Below, piece by piece: positions 1 to 11,700 of a stretch of DNA of 64,000 nt. This stretch comes from Erodium maritimum. Its lineage: Eukaryota > Streptophyta > Magnoliopsida > Geraniales > Geraniaceae. The notes under the pieces were generated by a model. That model worked only from the letters and a program-made list of their open reading frames with translations, was not told the DNA's origin and searched no databases. Position 1 is the first letter of the stretch, and the number at the start of each line of letters is the position of its first letter. The stretch covers positions 52,708,803-52,772,802 of the forward strand of contig OY997588.1 in NCBI GenBank assembly GCA_963921825.1, written 5' to 3'. The position numbers and the translations under genes are program-made.

Positions 1-882
1 TTAACTTTCCATCCAAAATGGATGGAAAGTGCAAAATACCCCTTGACTTCCATCAAAATTTCAAAACCTACCACAAAAAATCAGATTTTTTTACATATTT
101 TTAAAAAAACTATATTTTATTTCAAATAATATTTTTAAAAAAATCAGTTTTTATATATTTAAAAAATCCTATTTTTATATAATTCAAAAAATCAGATTTA
201 TTTCAAAAAAAATATTTTCAAAAAACAGTTTTTACATATTAAAAAATATTTTTATATATTTTTAAAAATAGATTTTATCTCAAAAATATTTTAAAAAATC
301 AGTATTTATATATTTAAAAAATCACTTTTTATATATTTCATAATAATATTTTTATATAATTCATAAAATCAGATTTAGTTATCAAAAAAATATTTTAAAA
401 ATCAGTTTTTATATATTACAAAAATCAGATTTTTTTATATTTTTTTAAAAATTAGATTTTATTTCAAAAAATATTTTTAAAAATCATTTTTTATATATTT
501 AAAAAATAAATTTTTTATATATTTCAAAAGTCATATTTTTATATAATTCAATAAATCAGATTTATTTTAAAAAAAATAAAAATCAGTTTTTATATATTAC
601 AAAAAAAAACAGATTTTTATATATTTCAAAAATTATATTTTATTTCAAACAATATTTTGAAAAAAATCAGTTTATATATATTTTAAAAATCAAAGGTTGA
701 AGGGTGTTTTTGGTATTTTTTGAAAAAAACAACATTTTCCATCCATTTTGGATGGAAAGTTAACGGTTGAGTATGAAACTGAAAATAATAGTTTGTCAGG
801 GTATTATAATGCAAAAAAAAAACATGCTAGGGTGTTATATTGCAAATAAAAGTTTGCCAGGGTATTGAATTGAAATTTTCCC
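1..882. mobile_element. Right-hand part of a Mutator-like (MULE/MITE) element
   Basis: The window opens with a palindromic TTAACTTTCCATCCA/TGGATGGAAAGT motif that recurs inverted at about 733-765, so bases 1-30 and 733-765 belong to opposite terminal inverted repeats. The right repeat continues through GTTTGTCAGGGTATT-like text and ends in GAAATTTTCCC at 872-882. That resembles the ends of the two complete elements at 3078-4303 and 6720-8154, which have 9-bp TSDs. The left end lies outside the window, so the candidate TSD (883-891) cannot be checked. The interior is AT-rich and non-coding. The MULE assignment is inferred from the terminus. Confidence 0.55.
60..690. repeat. AT-rich degenerate tandem repeat
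   Basis: A loosely repeated unit of roughly 50-60 bases built from AAATCAG, TTTTTATATAT and TTTCAAAAAATATTTT recurs about ten times. It forms the interior of the element above and has no coding capacity. The period is irregular, so an exact copy number is not given. Confidence 0.6.
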
Positions 883-3068
883 TATATTCAATTACAATTT
901 TTTTTTAGTAAGATAGAAAATCTTTAATATTTCTGATCACAACTTTTTATATATAGTAATAAAGGTAGGAATCTAACAGTTCATGCCTCTAAGGTTTCAT
1001 GTTTCTTCTCCCTTCTTCCACCTCCCATCGTGTCGCCACCAGATTCTGTGTATGTGTCGGCTTTACCGAGAACCCAAGCCTCACTTCCCTGGTTTCATTG
1101 CACTAACCTGACCTGACCAGCGCACCGCTCTCGTGTTTCCGCCTGCCATGCCAAGTCCTGATACCCCCCCAACCACCACCATCAATGATGCGTCCCTATC
1201 CACCCATGTGTTTCCACCTTGAGGCTTTATAAAACCAGTTCGGCCGAAGAAGAAGTGAGAGTGCCCACCTCTTCCCCCGCCCTCCTCACAACCAACACCA
1301 ATGCTTCTTGCTTCTTCATTCACTCTAATAGTGCCGATCAGGTCCGCCCCTATCGTACCTCTATTGGGTGCGGTTGAACGGATTCCCGCAATCCCCATCG
1401 CCATCGCACTTAAGGAGCAAAGTCTCTAGGCCACGATGTACTCTAATCCTGCTGCGGTCCTCCATATGATCTCGTGCATATTTCCCTCTCTCCACCAATA
1501 ACTCGATCAACTGTAGTCATAGCTAGTACAAATGAACACGACTTGGCGTACCAATTTTAGAGGGGAGGAAGCACTGAAGTATCGTTGCTGGCTTTAGGCA
1601 TGCTGGCGATGGTTCCATCATTGGGGAACTCAGCCTGACCACCTTAAACAGTTCACTGCACTTCCAACCGAAGATGTCCACCATAGGCCCCCACGAAGAA
1701 GGTCTCACTAGAGGGACGACATGAGATCAAAGACACCTCTAACCTATCCTAAGCGGAGAACTTCTGTTGCAAGCCACCCTCACCGATATCGGACGCTTCA
1801 AATAGGAAAGGAATGTTGAGGGCCTCCCGGCTTGGGTCTTGGTCGGCCAAGTTTTGGCTTTCCGCCCCGATGGGGCGGGGGATCGGGATCACAACCCAAG
1901 ATCTTCTACATACCACGACAGCACGTCCGTAGTGCTAGAAGCACGTGTGCCACTGCTCGGTACCACCGTCTCAAACCCCGAAGGCCATAGGACCAAGTGA
2001 TGATGGGGTAACACAAGATCTCCTGCCTAACCAAAAGAAGCTTCTTGTGTGCTCCAGGAACCTGCACGTGCCGAGGGTTAGGGCACCGGCTTACACACGA
2101 ATCTCCAAAGTGAGGACAGTAGATCAGCCTCACCTAGGACAATGAATGGGATATCCGTCAAGGCGTGTATGAGGATGAACGTCTCGCCCTACCACCACCG
2201 GTACAAGCCCGACGAACCCTTCTCCCCATTATCTTGTGTTCTCCCTGGTTGCTCGTTATCCCCTCAAACGATCCAGATCATTCGCCACGAGTAATTTCAG
2301 GCCGAGTCAGATAATGGTACTATGTGATACAGCTGAGTAGCCATCCGTGTGGAGATGTTCCACCGCTAGTTTGTACATGGATTAATCGGTATCTTGTTAT
2401 AAGGTAAGCGTCTGCCACCTATGGGTCAGGACTCAAGTCTCACCCTTTCACTTTTGATGTAGACATAAATTGCATCGGCTTTCGATGTTTTTAGCCCACA
2501 TTCTTGAGCTTTTCGGTCCCGGGGTTGTATAATTTAGTCCACTTTTCTCTCGTTACTCGTACTTTGCTCTCATTATGTTTTCTAGGTTCTTTTATCGAAA
2601 AGGGGTTAAAATGGAGGAAAATCGATTCAAGTAGTTTTGAAGGCTGGTTGATCTTGTGAAGGGCATAAATTCCTCATTCGAACTCCGACTTTTGCTCGTA
2701 AGATATCAAATCGAAGGGAAATTCGGCGTTCTATCCACAAGAGCCGATATGACCCTCTTTTCGAGCCGATTTAAAGGTCGTTCGGCCATCTTTCTAGGAA
2801 GGAATCAAGCCCGATCCGACCCCCATTTCGGGCCTGAATCAAGCATGTTCCGACCCTCTCCAGGCCCGCGCGAGTTTGCTGACTTCCTTCGAATACAGCG
2901 GGCTGGCTTCGGGACAATATCAAGTCCCCTGCGTCCCTTGTCGAAACGTATAGACGATAGATGACGATGCCGGTTCGGTTCAACGAACTTTACCGAGAGT
3001 ATCCCCGACATTGTCGTAGGGTGCTTGAAACTCATATTTTAGGGTGCTTGAAACTCATATATAGTATT
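883..3068. other. Unclassified, no supported gene
   Basis: This stretch has ordinary base composition and only short open frames (the longest is about 107 codons, minus strand, 1081-1404) without recognisable domains. The 1800-2300 part has a codon-like mosaic (for example CGCCCCGATGGGGCGGGG) that could be an old pseudogene or retroelement remnant, but I recognise no family. Bases 2640-3060 contain a short duplicated phrase, AGGGTGCTTGAAACTCATAT, at about 3018 and 3040. Confidence 0.4.
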
Positions 3069-3077
3069 TTCTCTGTA

Positions 3078-4303
3078 GGGAAAATTACATGTAACATCCT
3101 CTAGTATTAGCTTATTTTTAGATACTTCCCTTAATTAATTTTTAATCATATAACCCCCTCTACTATACATAGTTTCAGGTTAGTCCAATTCTGTTAACTT
3201 TTCATCCAAAAGACGTAAAAGGTCTAAAATTCTCTTCATTAACCATCAAATTTTCAAAATTATGCCATTCATTCTTCTAAATTTCAAAATTGTTCTCTAA
3301 AACTTTAAACCTATTTTAATTAATTAATAATTATGTATTTATTCATAAGTAATTAATTAATTAATTTTATTTTTGATTTTAATGAATTAATTTTATTTTA
3401 AAATTTAATTAATTAATTATGTTTTAAATTTTATTTTTATTCTGTTTTAAATTTCAATGAAGTAATTCTATTTTTAATTTATATATCCATTTAACTTTAT
3501 TTTTTCTTCACTATTTTCATTTTTATTTTTTCATTCAATATATAAAAATCAGTTTCTATTTATAATTTTTTTTTATAATTTTTCAATATTATTTATGAAT
3601 TAGTTATGTTTTCGATTTTATAATTCATTCAAAATTAACCCTAATCATTTTTAATTAGTGTTCATCATCCAACCCCGTCATCTTCATCATCCATAAACAA
3701 ATTACAACAAAAAAATAAATATAAATAGAATTTTTAATCATCCATCACCAACCATCGTCTTCATCCTTCATAGAAAAATTACAACAAAAAAAATCAAAAA
3801 AATTCTAATATGATGCATTTGTGTAACAAAAAAAATCCAACAAAATCAACAACAGATTTGAAAAATAAGAAACCCTTTTGAAGAATCAAAATTCTACAAA
3901 AGAGGGGTTTGAAGGTTTGAAGGTTAAGGAGTATGCGAAGAAGACAGGGGCCATGTCGAGCTCCACGGCCGGAGTTCCATGGCCCTTTGCTCATCCATGG
4001 AGGTGAGATGAAAGCTTTATGGAGAGAGGAGAAGAGGTGTGCGGCTCTGTTAAGAGAAATGGTGAGGTTTAATTTAGGGTTAGGTAAGTAGGGGTATGAA
4101 GTCTACCATGAGGGTATTTTCGCACTTTCGAAAATATATTTGTCATGTGATTGGCACATGCTAACAAATCTGTTAGTTTTTGGACGGAAATAGACTAAAG
4201 TGAAAACTATATATAGTTAAGGGGGGTTATATGAAAAAAATTTAGTTAAGGGGGGTATCTAGTTAATAAGCCAATACTAGGGGAGGTTATGTGTAATTTT
4301 CCC
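3078..4303. mobile_element. Complete MULE-type non-autonomous element, 9-bp TSD
   Basis: The element starts GGGAAAATTAC and ends GTAATTTTCCC. Imperfect terminal inverted repeats extend about 125 bases inward on each side (3078 to about 3205 and about 4165 to 4303). It is flanked by a perfect 9-bp duplication, TTCTCTGTA, at 3069-3077 and 4304-4312. Long TIRs with a 9-bp TSD are the hallmark of the Mutator superfamily. At 1226 bp it carries no transposase and is non-autonomous. The interior is AT-rich, with a local duplication of CATCATCCA/TCTTCATC text at 3660-3790. Confidence 0.88.
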
Positions 4304-4499
4304 TTCTCTGTATTCCGACTGGTTATAATTTGATAGCAATTCCTTAACCGGTCTATAAGGTTTATGCATTATTCCATATTTGCAGACACGAATGAATTCA
4401 AATTGGTTTAGGGTGTTTCAACGAACATCATGTACCAAGCAAATTTTAAAGAACCATTGAACTTTTAGTTACATTCGATTTGATAAATTATCGAAATGA

Positions 4500-5879
4500 T
4501 CCGAACAGTCTCTCAAAACGCTCTCGCCCTCGACTAACCCTAGTCGTCGCGCCGAGCATCACCACCTTCGATACCAGGCTCTCTGGCCTTGGTAGTTGTC
4601 GTTGGTGAACGCCTTTCACCTCCTTCGTGCTTTCCCCCCTTCAATTTCTTCTTCGGCTCTCGTCTCGTCTCCCTTCTTGGTTTACCCTATTTTCAGATCT
4701 ATTCCTCCCTTCCCTCTCTCCTCCGCCCCTATCTTGTTGTCTCGTTCGTGAATTGGACGTGGGACGCGTTTCCCCTCTTTCCTAGGAGGAGATCGTTGCT
4801 TTTTAGGGTTCGAAGGCGCGTCGTGAGCGTCTCCTCCTTCGCCCCACCCCTCATCCTCCGTTCTCTTCGCTCCGGTCGTTTCCGGTGGTTCTCGTCGAAG
4901 CCCTTCCTCTCAGGCAGCAGAGCCACCTCAGATCTGGGGTGGGAAGAACTTCTTAGCCCTCCAAGGCGCAGATCTTCGGGATTTGGGTCTCAGCTCCTCC
5001 CTGTTTGGCTGGTCGCGCCGTCGTTGTCCCCTCTACGGTTTTGGTCCTTCTAGGGCCAATTTTTTTTGCCACTGTGTTGCGCTGCCTCTTCCCGAGCCTT
5101 GCTCTTCTCTATAGTCGTGTCCATATCGTGCTCCTGGATTCAGGATTCAGCCCTCAAGTCTAGATTGTGCCTGGTAGAAATACCACTTTCTCCGCTTTTG
5201 TATCTTGGTGTTGGCTGGAATCGTGAGGAGGAATAGGTACCACTCCAGGCTTTAGGGTCGTGAGCTCGGTAAGGATCTCTATTACTCTTTTTTTGTTGGG
5301 TGTTTTCTTCTTCAACCCCTTTCCTACATCCCCACAGATTGGCTTCATTTCATCTCGATCAGTGTGGATCGAGCTCGCTGGTTGTTGACACCGGCGAGGT
5401 CATAGGGGCAGAGTTTTCCCTCTTCTGGAGCAATCTGCTGGGATTTGTATGGACTTCCGGGCTTGTCTCAGCCTTGGCGGTGTTGGCCGTCGTCAGCATT
5501 GAGATATGAGTTGATTTCTTCCTACAAGTTTAGGGTCTAGAGGTGTCGAGTTGATTGGTTGTAGCAGTCGGTAGCTTCCTCTTCTTTGCTTCAAGGTGGT
5601 TTATGGTTGACATTTAGGGTTTTCATACCCCTTTCTCAGGGCTTCATGGTAGTTAAATCTACTTTTTAGAACTTGTATTTGTTGCAGTTTTTGTTTCTCT
5701 TCAGTTCATCAGTGGTTCAGTTTCAATAGGCTGCGTCCTAATTTCATTTGTGGTTCAGTTTCTGTAGGCTGCATCCTACCTTAGTTTGGTTTTTTGGTTG
5801 AATCTGTAGCTGAATTCTTGTTGTAATCTCTTCCTCCTCGTGAGAGGTTCTTTTAATATATGCATTGCTAATAAAAAAA
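4500..5879 (+). mobile_element. LINE-derived non-LTR retroelement, poly(A) end
   Basis: The segment ends TTAATATATGCATTGCTAATAAAAAAA (A run 5873-5879), a style of 3' terminus common in plant LINEs. The 5' part (4510-5060) is a C/T-rich leader of the kind seen at plant LINE 5' ends. It contains a 154-codon open frame (4589-5053) with no recognisable domain that I do not treat as a gene. No reverse transcriptase is present, so this would be an internally deleted or non-autonomous copy. Its 5' boundary is a guess and no clear TSD was found. A processed pseudogene of an unknown transcript is the main alternative. Confidence 0.45.
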
Positions 5880-6690
5880 GAGTTTGTATGAAAAAATTAT
5901 GAATATTTGAAAATCTGTGAAGTATGATTTTATTCCACTTCAAAACAGTCAATCTATTTTTTGTCGTAACACTTTCTAACAACCTGATTTATGATTCAAA
6001 ACAATCGATCTAACCTTTGTAGTAGCACTTTCTAACAACTTGATTCATGATTCGTTGTAGTTGCATTTGAAAAATCAGATGTAAATAAGATGGTTAAATG
6101 ACAAGTCCATATTATACATATATGGTACACAATCCATTGTAAATAGATACTTATGTTGTAAAATATAAATATATTTTAGCCGTAAGATTAGAAAAAATAA
6201 AAGGTTCAGATTATTTCAGCATTATTAATGGCATTTTTGTAAATTATAACAACTTGAGTTTTATTCTAGGCATTTCATGTATATGTAAGGGTATTTTTGT
6301 ATTTTTAACTAACTTATTTTATCTACCCACTAACTCTAAGCTAAAATACTCGTATTTGGCTCATATATCACGCCAAAAAGACCAAACCATGGACAATTTG
6401 CATCTCAATTTATGCAGCACATACAGTTGAGGAAGCTACCATATGTCAGCCCGGGTTCTTTGGTCACATCTTGTATGAAACTGTAAGTCATGGAGTTTGA
6501 AAATGTATGCATATATATATATATATATACATATAGTTCTGAATTAGACTTTACCCAAATTGATTTGAAGCACCTCTATTTAATATATGTCCTTGTTGAT
6601 TAGATTGTGATATAAGATGTTGCTTGATTGGGACCGTAATAGAAATAAACGTTTGTCTTCCTATTTCAACAAGCACTGAAAAGCTTCAAC
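5880..6690. other. Unclassified AT-rich spacer with 56-bp duplication and (AT)n
   Basis: No gene is visible. Two adjacent 56-base units (5941-5996 and 5997-6052, sharing ACTTTCTAACAAC and TGATTCA-type text) form a diverged tandem duplication. A pure AT microsatellite lies at about 6510-6529. The stretch ends at the T run that marks the 3' end of the minus-strand LINE. Confidence 0.55.
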
Positions 6691-6719
6691 TTTTTTTTTT
6701 ATCAGCAAGTTTTATTTTA

Positions 6720-8154
6720 GGGTAAATTACAAATACATACCCCATACTTTACACGATTAACCGATACCTACCCCAATCTTTTTTTGTAACCGATGCCTAC
6801 TCAATTGTTACCGAAATATAACAGATAGCCCCTGCCGTCCAACTCCGTCAGTCTTTTTCTGTTAAATGACGAATATACCCTCAACAGACTTTGAATATTA
6901 CATAATCATGCCATTTTGTTATATATTTAGTTTTTATTTATTTTAAATAAACTCTTTCTTTAACTATAACTCTGTTATTCCTTCTCCTTCTTTACTCGTC
7001 TTCGCACGCGAACCGAGACAACACCACCGCCGCGTTTCCTCTTCTCCTTCGATCTCTCTCCCTCGACCCCATCCTTCCTCGCCTCATCCTTCACCGCCGT
7101 GTCCTCGTCACTGCCAATCCCTTCTCGCACAGATCTAATGCTTCATTCATGAGCTTCAGAGCTTCCTTGAAACCCTGATTCTCATTGTTCGTCGACGACA
7201 AAATATTGTTTCCGAGCATCAAATACTGCGGAGCCGAGCGCGGTCTTCAGCGGTGGAGGAGGTGGATGGTGCTGATTTCGCAACGGCGGCGTTGGAGAGG
7301 TCGACGCAGGCGTTCCTCTTCCTCCCTCACCTCTCGCCTGTAGTTTGTTCTTTGTTCATCATATCTGTTTTTTTTCGAAATCGTGTTGAATATGGAACAA
7401 GAAATCAGATGGATTGAGTTGTTATTTGTTGTTTATTGAGTTGTGTTGAAATCAGATGTATTGAACAAAGAACAAAAAAAGCAGGTGTCATGAGTTGCTC
7501 ATCAAATTGGGGTTTTTTGATTCTGCTGCAAGATAAAGAACAGAGGCTTCGAGAGCCAATTTTTGAGAAATTTGATTTTTTTTGTAGGATATTGATTGCG
7601 AAATTGTTTTTTTTTAATCTGTAGCAAGATGAAGAACATAGGCTTCAAGAGGCAATTTTAAGATTTTTATTTTGCAGAAAGATGAAGAACAGAGGGTTTG
7701 AGAATCAATTTCTGAGAAATTTTGCTTTTGCTTTTTTTTGTAATATTTATAATTCTAAAAAAAAGAAAAACACTAAGATAAAATAAATAAATAAAAAGTA
7801 TTTAAATAAAATTAAATAAAGTATTTATGAAAATGAATTAAAACAAATTTATAGTTAAATTAAAAAGTCAGGTTTGTGAATTTTTTATTTTAAATATAAA
7901 TTTAATTATTTGATTTTTAAATATATTATATAAGTGATGGTATTTTCGTAAATATTTGAAAGATGTAGTTGGATTAGGGTTAAGGGTATTATCGGTATTT
8001 TTGAAAAAACTAACAGAAAATGGATGTAAAATCAGACGGCAGGGGCTATCTGTTATATTTCGGTAACAATTGAGTAGGTATCGGTTACAAAAAAAGATTG
8101 GGGTAGGAATCGGTTAATCGTGTAAAGTATGGGGTATGTATTTGTAATTTACCC
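6720..8154. mobile_element. Complete MULE with GC-rich interior, 9-bp TSD
   Basis: The element starts GGGTAAATTAC and ends GTAATTTACCC, with near-perfect inverted repeats of about 120 bases (6720-6840 and 8031-8154). A perfect 9-bp TSD, TTTATTTTA, lies at 6711-6719 and 8155-8163. It is inserted in the 3' UTR of the minus-strand LINE. No transposase is present. Bases about 6990-7330 are markedly GC-rich and gene-like compared with the AT-rich rest, and 7480-7720 has three diverged copies of an AAGATGAAGAACAGAGG phrase. The GC-rich part may be a captured host fragment (Pack-MULE), but its origin is not known. Confidence 0.9.
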
Positions 8155-8163
8155 TTTATTTTA

Positions 8164-9288
8164 TTCTATATAAAAGTCAAGTTTTCGAACTGAAAAAAAG
8201 ACCAAGGGCCATGCCCTCAAATTTTTACATCCTAACGAGACACCAAAGTCTCCACCCAATACAAATACAATTATAGTTCATATTTTTCTCACAACTATTA
8301 CTTTCTTGGGGATCAAGTAACCCAACTACCCCAAACAACTACCTTTTGTTATCTCATCTACTGCATAAAGCAACCTTAACATACCCCAAAATACAGTTTC
8401 ACCACACTGGTGTTACCCATAAATGCTGCAGAACCCAATCGATCCACAAAATGCACCAGCACCCAACTTATTGCAGCAACCTCCTCTTTTCCTTACTAGT
8501 CACAGCTCCAAAACACCAATCTAATAACCCAACCAGTTGTAATGAACAATTCCACCACAAACAACAACTGCAAAACCCAAAGTAGGAGTACACCAAGAGT
8601 ACCAAACTCCACAAAAAGACACTCTCTCCTAAATCTAAATCCCCACTCAAGAACAGATACAAAAGAGATGAAAAGAGGATCAGAAAATGAGGCCAGAACA
8701 GGAGGTTAGAATCCCATACTCCAAGAACAAGATACAAACAATCCCAAAGACACTCAACTATCCTCACCAATCTAAACTCACCACCAGCCCTCCCAATCCC
8801 AAACCATTCCCCAAACCCAGTACCAAGCAAAATGTAGGCCAAAGATCACAGATTCCACAAGCACCTATTTCATGCCTTGCAAACCTTCCTAATCTTCTTT
8901 ATAGCACAAGACCAAGGATTATTGATCCATTCCAAGTAGCCCACATAAACTGGAAGACATCATTTTGAGTTTGTTGTAAAACCTTATCAGGTTGTAGGAG
9001 AATCAAGTTAAAAACCATATTGTTTCTGCACAACCAAATTCTCCAAATTATAAATGACACCAGTAATTTCCAAGGGGAATGAGAATTAATAGGTCCCAAA
9101 TTTCTCCAAGAGATGAACCAATCTTTAATAGATTTAGGATAAACTGATATGACCCCCCACCAATTCAATACCAATGTCCAAACTGACCAAGTAAAGGTAC
9201 AACCCAAGAAGAGGTGATCTAGATCCTCTGGTTCTTCATTGCATAGGGGGCACTAGATACTTTTTGAATATATGCCTCCAGTGAGTAG
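8164..9288 (-). pseudogene. LINE ORF2 C-terminal tail and 3' UTR
   Basis: On the minus strand 9288-8899 encodes the end of the zf-RVT region of a plant L1-type ORF2. It reads through a CPLCNEEPEDLDHLFLGC-type cysteine/histidine motif into a 102-codon frame with WLCRNNMVFN-like text. Bases 8164-8890 are then 3' UTR-like. The coding sequence joins the 23262-23560 piece across the AGTAG duplication of gypsy element A. Open frames on the opposite strand here (8346-8585, 8687-8968) are shadows. Confidence 0.75.
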
Positions 9289-9974
9289 TGTAATAACCAC
9301 TTTTGGTCAACGTCAGTCAAACCTGCGAAAAACAGGAAAATTTAAAAATTTTAAGACAGACACTAAACTTAACCTAAATTGACCCCGAGGGTCATACCAG
9401 ACTTAAGATGACCCCGTTATGGACCAAAATGAGTTCCGGGGGACTCAGGGCAACTTTCGGATCAATTTGGGAAATGTTGACTTTTCGGTGGAAAAGTCAA
9501 CCAGGCGACGTTTTGGTCCATTCGAGGACCGTTTTGGATCCAAAAAGCTTAGCCGTCATCGCAGCGGTCTTAGTTGAGCCATTTCCTTGTGGCCCGCCCA
9601 GTTTCGTAATTTCTTGGAAAAAGTGCCCGTTCGGGGCCCGAAACGTCCGATTTTCGCAAATCTGATTGGAAAATATCAAGTAGATATTTTCCAAAAGGTG
9701 TGGGGCCCACCTTGCCACTTGTCCAATTAGTGGTGGTGTTAGTTTTGGGGGGAAAATGAATGGAGGAGAGGCATGGCCGGCCACTTAGGGTTAAAAAGAA
9801 AAAAAAAAAAAAAAATGTGAGTTAGTTGATTAAATTAGAAAGAGAAGAGAGTTTAGAGAGAGAAGGAGAAGAAGAAGAAGAGAGAAGATAGGAAAAGATA
9901 GGGTTGGGAAGGAAGCTAACCCTTGGATCGTGTCAAGACAAAGAGCAAACCTCTTCCTCTCGTCTTCCTCGTCG

Positions 9975-11430
9975 GTAAGACCTAAACCGATCGTCGTTTC
10001 GTTTATTTTCAAAAGCTAGGGTTTCGTTATAAACTAGGAGTTAGGGTTGTAGTGAGTTTGGGGGTTTGTTGGAGCGCTTTTGGAGTTATTTACGAGGTAG
10101 GGAAAAGTAGCGGGATCTCGTCCCTGATTAGGGAAAATTAATAGTAGAATTGCTTGTGACACCGGGGTGTCGTGAGTTGAGTAGGTTTATTTTTAATTAT
10201 TAGAAAAGCATGATACGGGATTGTAGCGTTTAAGAGAAAAGCATGTGACACTTAGTAGTGTCGTAGGAACAGAGAACTTAGCGATATTAGAATTACTTGA
10301 GGCATATGACCATGCCCGGAGGTTGACTGTTAAATTGGTGTCTTGGGTGGCCATGAGAGCCCGTGTATTTAAATTGGTGTCTTGGGTGGCCATGAGAGCC
10401 CGTGTATTTAAATTGGTGTCTTGGGTGGCCATGAGAGCCCGTGTATTTAAATTGGTGTCTTGGGTGGCCATGAGAGCCCGTGTATTTAAATTGGTGTCTT
10501 GGGTGGCCTTGAGAGCCCGTGTATTTAAATTGGTGTCTTGGGTGGCCATGAGAGCCCGTGTATTTAAATTGGTGTCTTGGGTGGCCATGAGAGCCCGTGC
10601 ATTTAAATTGGTGTCTTGGGTGGCCATGAGAGCCCGTGTATTTAAATTGGTGTCTTGGGTGGCCATGAGAGCCCGTGTATTTAAATTGGTGTCTTGGGTG
10701 GCCATGAGAGCCCGTGTATTTAAATTGGTGTCTTGGGTGGCCATTAGTGCCCGTGTTTTACTGTTGGTGTTTTGGGGTGGCCGTGAGTGTCGTGGGGTCG
10801 TTGAACCCGAGTTTGACCGTTGGTGTGTCTTGAATGGCCGCGAGTGCCCGTGGGGTTGTTGAACCCGAGTCTTGACCGTTGGTGTGTTTGAGTGGCAGTG
10901 AGTGCCCGTGGGGTTGTTGAACCCGAGTCTTGATTGTTGAGGGTCTTGAGTGGCCCTGAGTGCCTGTGTGTTTGAACTTGCCTGTGATTGTGATTGTGGT
11001 TACCTGAATTGCGAGTTCGAAAGGTCGACAGCCTGATCCGACTTAGTGTCGATGAATTGCGATAGGTCGACAGCCTGATCCGACTTCGTGTCGAGGAATT
11101 GCGATAGGTCGATCCTGGACCTGATTGAGATTGGTTACTGAGCAGCCGGTGTGCGATCCTTTGTGATCTTGTTTGGCGTTGTGTAGTCCCTTTGTCGTGT
11201 CCTTGGAGGAGGTCGTCAATAGTTGTGTCGGGTCTACCTTACTTTATCGAGTGTTGAGTCTGTTGAGGAAAGTAACGGGTTGTGGGTCAGTTGAGTACTT
11301 GAGTTGGGGACTGTAGTCCCGGTGTTGGGTTTGGTTTTAGTGTTATTGGCTCTTTCTGCTAATTATGCCATAGTCAGTCTGTTATCCGTGGAGGTGAGCG
11401 AACGCTCACCCCTAGCTTCTTTTCCTACAG
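9975..11430 (+). other. Candidate intron within the LTR leader
   Basis: A donor-like GTAAGA at 9975-9980 follows the purine/pyrimidine-rich leader, and a strong acceptor-like TTTTCCTACAG ends at 11430. The same acceptor is kept in LTRs A2 (ends 23001), B+ (ends 63707) and B- (minus strand, ends 17135), and a close variant occurs in C. Splicing would remove the 39-bp array. This is an inference from splice-like signals, not evidence of splicing. Confidence 0.4.
10332..10760 (+). repeat. 39-bp tandem array, 11 units, inside 5' LTR A
   Basis: Eleven units of 39 bases repeat the core GTCTTGGGTGGCCATGAGAG. Single changes mark units 5 and 7, and the last unit is degenerate. Because 39 is a multiple of three and the unit lacks stops in several frames, both strands stay open. 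That explains the 205-codon plus-strand and 183-codon minus-strand frames here, which I do not regard as proteins. Confidence 0.95.
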
Positions 11431-11436
11431 GTACTG
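11365..11436 (+). promoter_or_regulatory. Conserved hairpin and acceptor block in LTR A
   Basis: The block runs ATGCCATAGTCAGTC, TATCCGTGG, the palindrome GTGAGCGAACGCTCAC (11394-11409), then TTTTCCTACAGGTACTG. The same block is found in every gypsy LTR of the window: 22965-22980, 17156-17171 (minus), 23837-23853 (minus), 24188-24200 (minus) and 63671-63686. The arms are kept while the loop differs between families. Its function is unknown; splice enhancer, packaging or dimerisation roles are possibilities. Confidence 0.6.
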
Positions 11437-11688
11437 ATCACCGGACGGAGTAGGTTAGCTCTTGAAGTTCATGGAGCTTGGAGCGGAGTCTGGTCTTTAC
11501 TTTTTGTTGAGTCTAGTGACGGATGTTGTACCTTGTCCACTTGTTGGGACGTTTTTGTATTGTAAATACTATTATTTTTGGTAACTAAATGGAAATATCA
11601 GAGTTTTATTCAAAACAGGCTTTAAGTGTTTCATGTTTTAAATGTTCGCGTCCCGAGTTCGGTTCGCTGAAATTGGGGCGTGACAGCT

Positions 11689-11700
11689 TGGTATCAGAGC
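11689..11700 (+). other. Primer-binding site, initiator Met-tRNA (element A)
   Basis: TGGTATCAGAGC begins three bases after the 5' LTR. It is the usual site complementary to the 3' end of plant initiator Met-tRNA, which primes minus-strand synthesis in many plant LTR retrotransposons. Confidence 0.95.

Larger units (their letters stand above)
9289..11685 (+). repeat. 5' LTR of gypsy element A
   Basis: The LTR starts TGTAATAACC and ends GGGGCGTGACA; it is 2397 bp. It contains a purine-rich leader (9796-9905), a donor-like GGTAAGA (9974-9980), a 39-bp array (10332-10760), GGTCGACAGCCTGATCC repeats (11025-11110) and a hairpin/acceptor block (11365-11436). Open frames inside it are by-products of the array and are not genes. 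Confidence 0.93.

Noticed and set aside
4589-5053. 154-codon frame as a possible gene
   Set aside because: Composition is a C/T-rich leader translated in one frame; no domain or homologous text was recognised, and it lies in a LINE-like segment.
10193-10862. Long overlapping open frames on both strands made of repeating 13-residue units
   Set aside because: They are produced by the 39-bp tandem array (a multiple of three without stops) inside an LTR. The homologous array in the other LTR has a different copy number.
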